The notes below the pieces were generated by a model. The model was given only the letters and a program-made list of their open reading frames with translations. It made no database searches and was not told where the DNA came from. DNA of 64,000 bases, from positions 62,001 to 126,000 of the forward strand of contig SACZ01000002.1 in NCBI GenBank assembly GCA_023369685.1. Direction: 5' to 3'. Made by a program: the position numbers and the translations under genes. Below are positions 62,085-64,000 of the stretch, in pieces (the stretch's first letter is position 1; every line of letters starts with the position of its first letter). The stretch comes from Prolixibacteraceae bacterium JC049 (GTDB lineage: Bacteria > Bacteroidota > Bacteroidia > Bacteroidales > Prolixibacteraceae).

Positions 62085-64000
62085 CTATTTTTCTGGTTCT
62101 GGATCAAATTTTTCGTGGTAATCGGTCGACAATACTTTAAATTCAGTTCGTCGGTTAATGGCTTTACAAGTCTCTTTTTGCTCTTCGGTTTCTAGTTCCG
62201 AAATAAACGCCTCATTCAGCACATCGCCACGACGTAGGAAGTCGTACTCACGAGCCAATTTTCGGTTTACTTTCTTAGGCCACGATTCGCCATATCCTTT
62301 AGCCACCAAACGATCTTGTGCAATTCCTTTGGCAATTAAGTAATTCACCACCGACAACGCACGTTTCTGTGACAGGTCACGGTTGAACTGCTCACTACCT
62401 ACAAAATCGGTATGTGACATTAGCTCGATAGTAATGGTTGGGTTTTGCTCCAACACACTAACCAAACTATCTAAAGCCGATTGCGATTCTTGTAACAATT
62501 CCCACTTACCGAATGCATAGTTGATGTTGTCCACCTTAATTGGCGCATCGGTTGGAGTGATATATAATTTTACCGGAAAGTCTTTACTATCTTCTAACCC
62601 AATTGTATTGGCTGTTGCTTTAGCGTTCAGAAAGTCTTTTTTAAAGGCTGCAAAAATGTACTCTACATCTTCCTTCAATTCCATTCGGAACTTACCATCC
62701 TTCGACTTCATTTTTAACATGGTTCCATCGGTTCCAATAATTCGAACAGTGGCATCGCGCTCACGCTGATCCGTTTCTTTATTGAAAACCTCACCCAGTA
62801 CCTGATATACTTTTGGAGGAAGAATAAACGAATAGATATCATCGCCTCTTGAGCCTTTTCGGTTTGAAGTAAAGAATCCCTTGTTGGTCTCTTTAAAAAA
62901 TACCATTCCGAAATCGTCTCCTGCAGAGTTTACAGGAACGCCCAAGTTCTGAATTTGCATTTTATCATCGTCATCTTTAGACGCCTTGAAAATATCTAAG
63001 CCACCCAAACCTGGATGATAATTCGATGCAAAATAAAGGTCACCATTGGCATGAATAAATGGAAACATTTCATCGCCCGGAGTATTTATCGGAGCTCCTA
63101 AATTTTCAGGTTTACTCCATCCCGAACCACTTTTTTCTGATTTCCAGATGTCTTTCCCTCCTTGTCCGCCGTCCATATCCGACACGAAGTAAATTACATC
63201 GCCATCGGCCGAAATAGCCGGGTGAGCTGTCATCAATGAATCACTGCTAATAGAGATCATTTCCGGATCGGACCATTCGCCCCTTGATTGATTCACTTTA
63301 TAAATCTGTGCTCCATTATCTTTCGACTTATCGTAACGACAGCGGGTAAAATACATGGCATCGCCCGATTCCGTAATTGAAGGAGCACCATCCTCATCGC
63401 CAGTATTAATCACCATTTCCTCATCCAACAGTTTTGGGGCACCCCATTTTTGGCGTTGAATTTGAAAAGACGAAATATATAAGTCGGCATATTTTTGTCC
63501 GGTGATATTACTTTTTCTTTTATTGGTTGAAGCATCGCGCGTAGAGGTAAAGATAATTTCGTTGTCCTTACCATTAAATGCTACTCCATAATCACTCTGG
63601 TTCGAGTTCAGTTGACGTACATTATTCACAATAAAACGTGTTTGATTCTTCTTCCATTCAGGAATCATTTCACACGAATATTTTCCATTCAACGCTTGTA
63701 CATTATCGGGCATTGAATCCAACACCACTTGATAAGCCTCAATTGCATCCTTCAATTTCCCACTTGCTTTTAATGCATCGGCATAATACAATGCCGCCAT
63801 TTTATTGGGATGACCTCTTCGAATTGCATTTCGATACCAAATTACAGAACGCTGATATTGTCCTAACTTTCGATACGATTCAGCTAAGTTAAAGGCCATA
63901 TCCCGTTTCTCTGAAAGGTTTTTGGTCTCTTTGTAAGCTGTTTTATATCGATCGATTGCTTTGGTATATTCGCCAATTTCGTATGCAGTATTTCCTGCCT
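62085..64000 (-). CDS. porE: PorE-like outer-membrane protein: TPR, propeller, CRD, OmpA (5' end outside window)
   Basis: The frame is open to the right edge: codons upstream of the internal ATG at 63899 continue a TPR (AYEIGEYTKAIDRYKTAYKE), so the true start is outside. Domains in order are TPR repeats (MAFNLAESYRKLGQYQRSV, ALYYADALKASGKLKDAIEA), a PD40-type propeller (GAPSITESGDAMYFTRC, HPAISADGDVIYFVSDMDGG, FPFIHANGDLYFASNYHPGL), a carboxypeptidase-regulatory-like domain (YQVLGEVFNKETDQRERDAT) and a C-terminal OmpA peptidoglycan-binding domain (LMSHTDFVGSEQFNRDLSQK, RALSVVNYLIAKGIAQDRLV). This exact order is that of PorE, which links the type IX secretion machine to peptidoglycan. Paralogues with the same order exist, so the symbol is likely but not certain. 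Confidence 0.85.
   Translation of the reverse strand, partial: AGNTAYEIGEYTKAIDRYKTAYKETKNLSEKRDMAFNLAESYRKLGQYQRSVIWYRNAIRRGHPNKMAALYYADALKASGKLKDAIEAYQVVLDSMPDNVQALNGKYSCEMIPEWKKNQTRFIVNNVRQLNSNQSDYGVAFNGKDNEIIFTSTRDASTNKRKSNITGQKYADLYISSFQIQRQKWGAPKLLDEEMVINTGDEDGAPSITESGDAMYFTRCRYDKSKDNGAQIYKVNQSRGEWSDPEMISISSDSLMTAHPAISADGDVIYFVSDMDGGQGGKDIWKSEKSGSGWSKPENLGAPINTPGDEMFPFIHANGDLYFASNYHPGLGGLDIFKASKDDDDKMQIQNLGVPVNSAGDDFGMVFFKETNKGFFTSNRKGSRGDDIYSFILPPKVYQVLGEVFNKETDQRERDATVRIIGTDGTMLKMKSKDGKFRMELKEDVEYIFAAFKKDFLNAKATANTIGLEDSKDFPVKLYITPTDAPIKVDNINYAFGKWELLQESQSALDSLVSVLEQNPTITIELMSHTDFVGSEQFNRDLSQKRALSVVNYLIAKGIAQDRLVAKGYGESWPKKVNRKLAREYDFLRRGDVLNEAFISELETEEQKETCKAINRRTEFKVLSTDYHEKFDPEPEK

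Noticed and set aside
1-64000. CRISPR arrays, insertion sequences, prophage genes, tRNA or rRNA genes
   Set aside because: I read for regular repeats, transposase or integrase motifs and tRNA-like ends with GGTTCGA arms and found none.

Overview
The window is a stretch of AT-rich Bacteroidota chromosome, most likely a marine or sediment member of Bacteroidales/Marinilabiliales. The family placement is inference. The supporting signs are promoters of the TTTG/TAnnTTTG type, a PorE-like OmpA protein, DUF4294 and DUF2851 proteins, CarboxypepD_reg-like and LamG exported proteins, weak Shine-Dalgarno sequences, and an rpmH-rsmG arrangement. I see no rRNA, tRNA, CRISPR array, insertion sequence or prophage.

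Positions 1-9097, all on the minus strand, form an accessory carbohydrate locus. In order of transcription it holds a membrane tetraheme cytochrome fused to a SUMF1-type domain, two Tat-exported Gfo/Idh/MocA oxidoreductases, a ThuA-domain lipoprotein, a third Tat-exported Gfo/Idh/MocA oxidoreductase, an exported DUF1080 (3-keto-disaccharide hydrolase-type) protein, an exported TIM-barrel sugar isomerase/epimerase, and a cytoplasmic relative of that protein cut by the window edge. It reads as an extracytoplasmic sugar oxidation module of the 3-keto-glycoside type, with a possible direct link to the respiratory chain. Immediately upstream (9632-12172) is a membrane-spanning regulator with an exported degenerate PLC-like domain, a LamG domain, one transmembrane helix and a cytoplasmic SARP-like winged helix. 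It is a natural candidate sensor for the locus. Two 9-bp direct repeats set 11 bp apart lie between the two.

Positions 12670-35777 are mostly housekeeping: glutamate synthase gltBD; two exported proteins of unknown role; dnaB; ddl-rluD-PASTA protein; rpmH; rsmG; an ECF sigma factor with a glycosyltransferase; tgt with an LptF/LptG-type permease; an acyl-CoA carboxylase beta subunit with a biotin carrier; and an AspT/YidE-type transporter.

Positions 36083-64000 hold a small exported acidic protein with three W-M-x5-W repeats, a GNAT acetyltransferase, ispE, gcvP, a metallo-beta-lactamase-fold hydrolase, pcm, a degenerate Gfo/Idh protein followed by a polyprenyl-phosphate sugar transferase, a DUF4294 protein, an arginine deiminase-family protein, a SpoU-type RNA methyltransferase, a cupin, a TPR/OmpA-like lipoprotein, a deoxynucleoside kinase, a prolyl oligopeptidase, pnp, rpsO, a two-TM RCK channel with a non-canonical filter, a DUF2851 protein, pyrF, prfA, purM and a PorE-like type IX secretion protein that runs off the right edge. 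Intrinsic terminators separate most units. Several start codons were moved downstream of the longest reading frame because the upstream extension used GTG or TTG or overlapped a promoter element.

The strongest leads for something new are the cytochrome-SUMF1/keto-sugar locus, the PLC-like/LamG/SARP membrane regulator with its 11-bp repeats, and the W-M-x5-W repeat protein.
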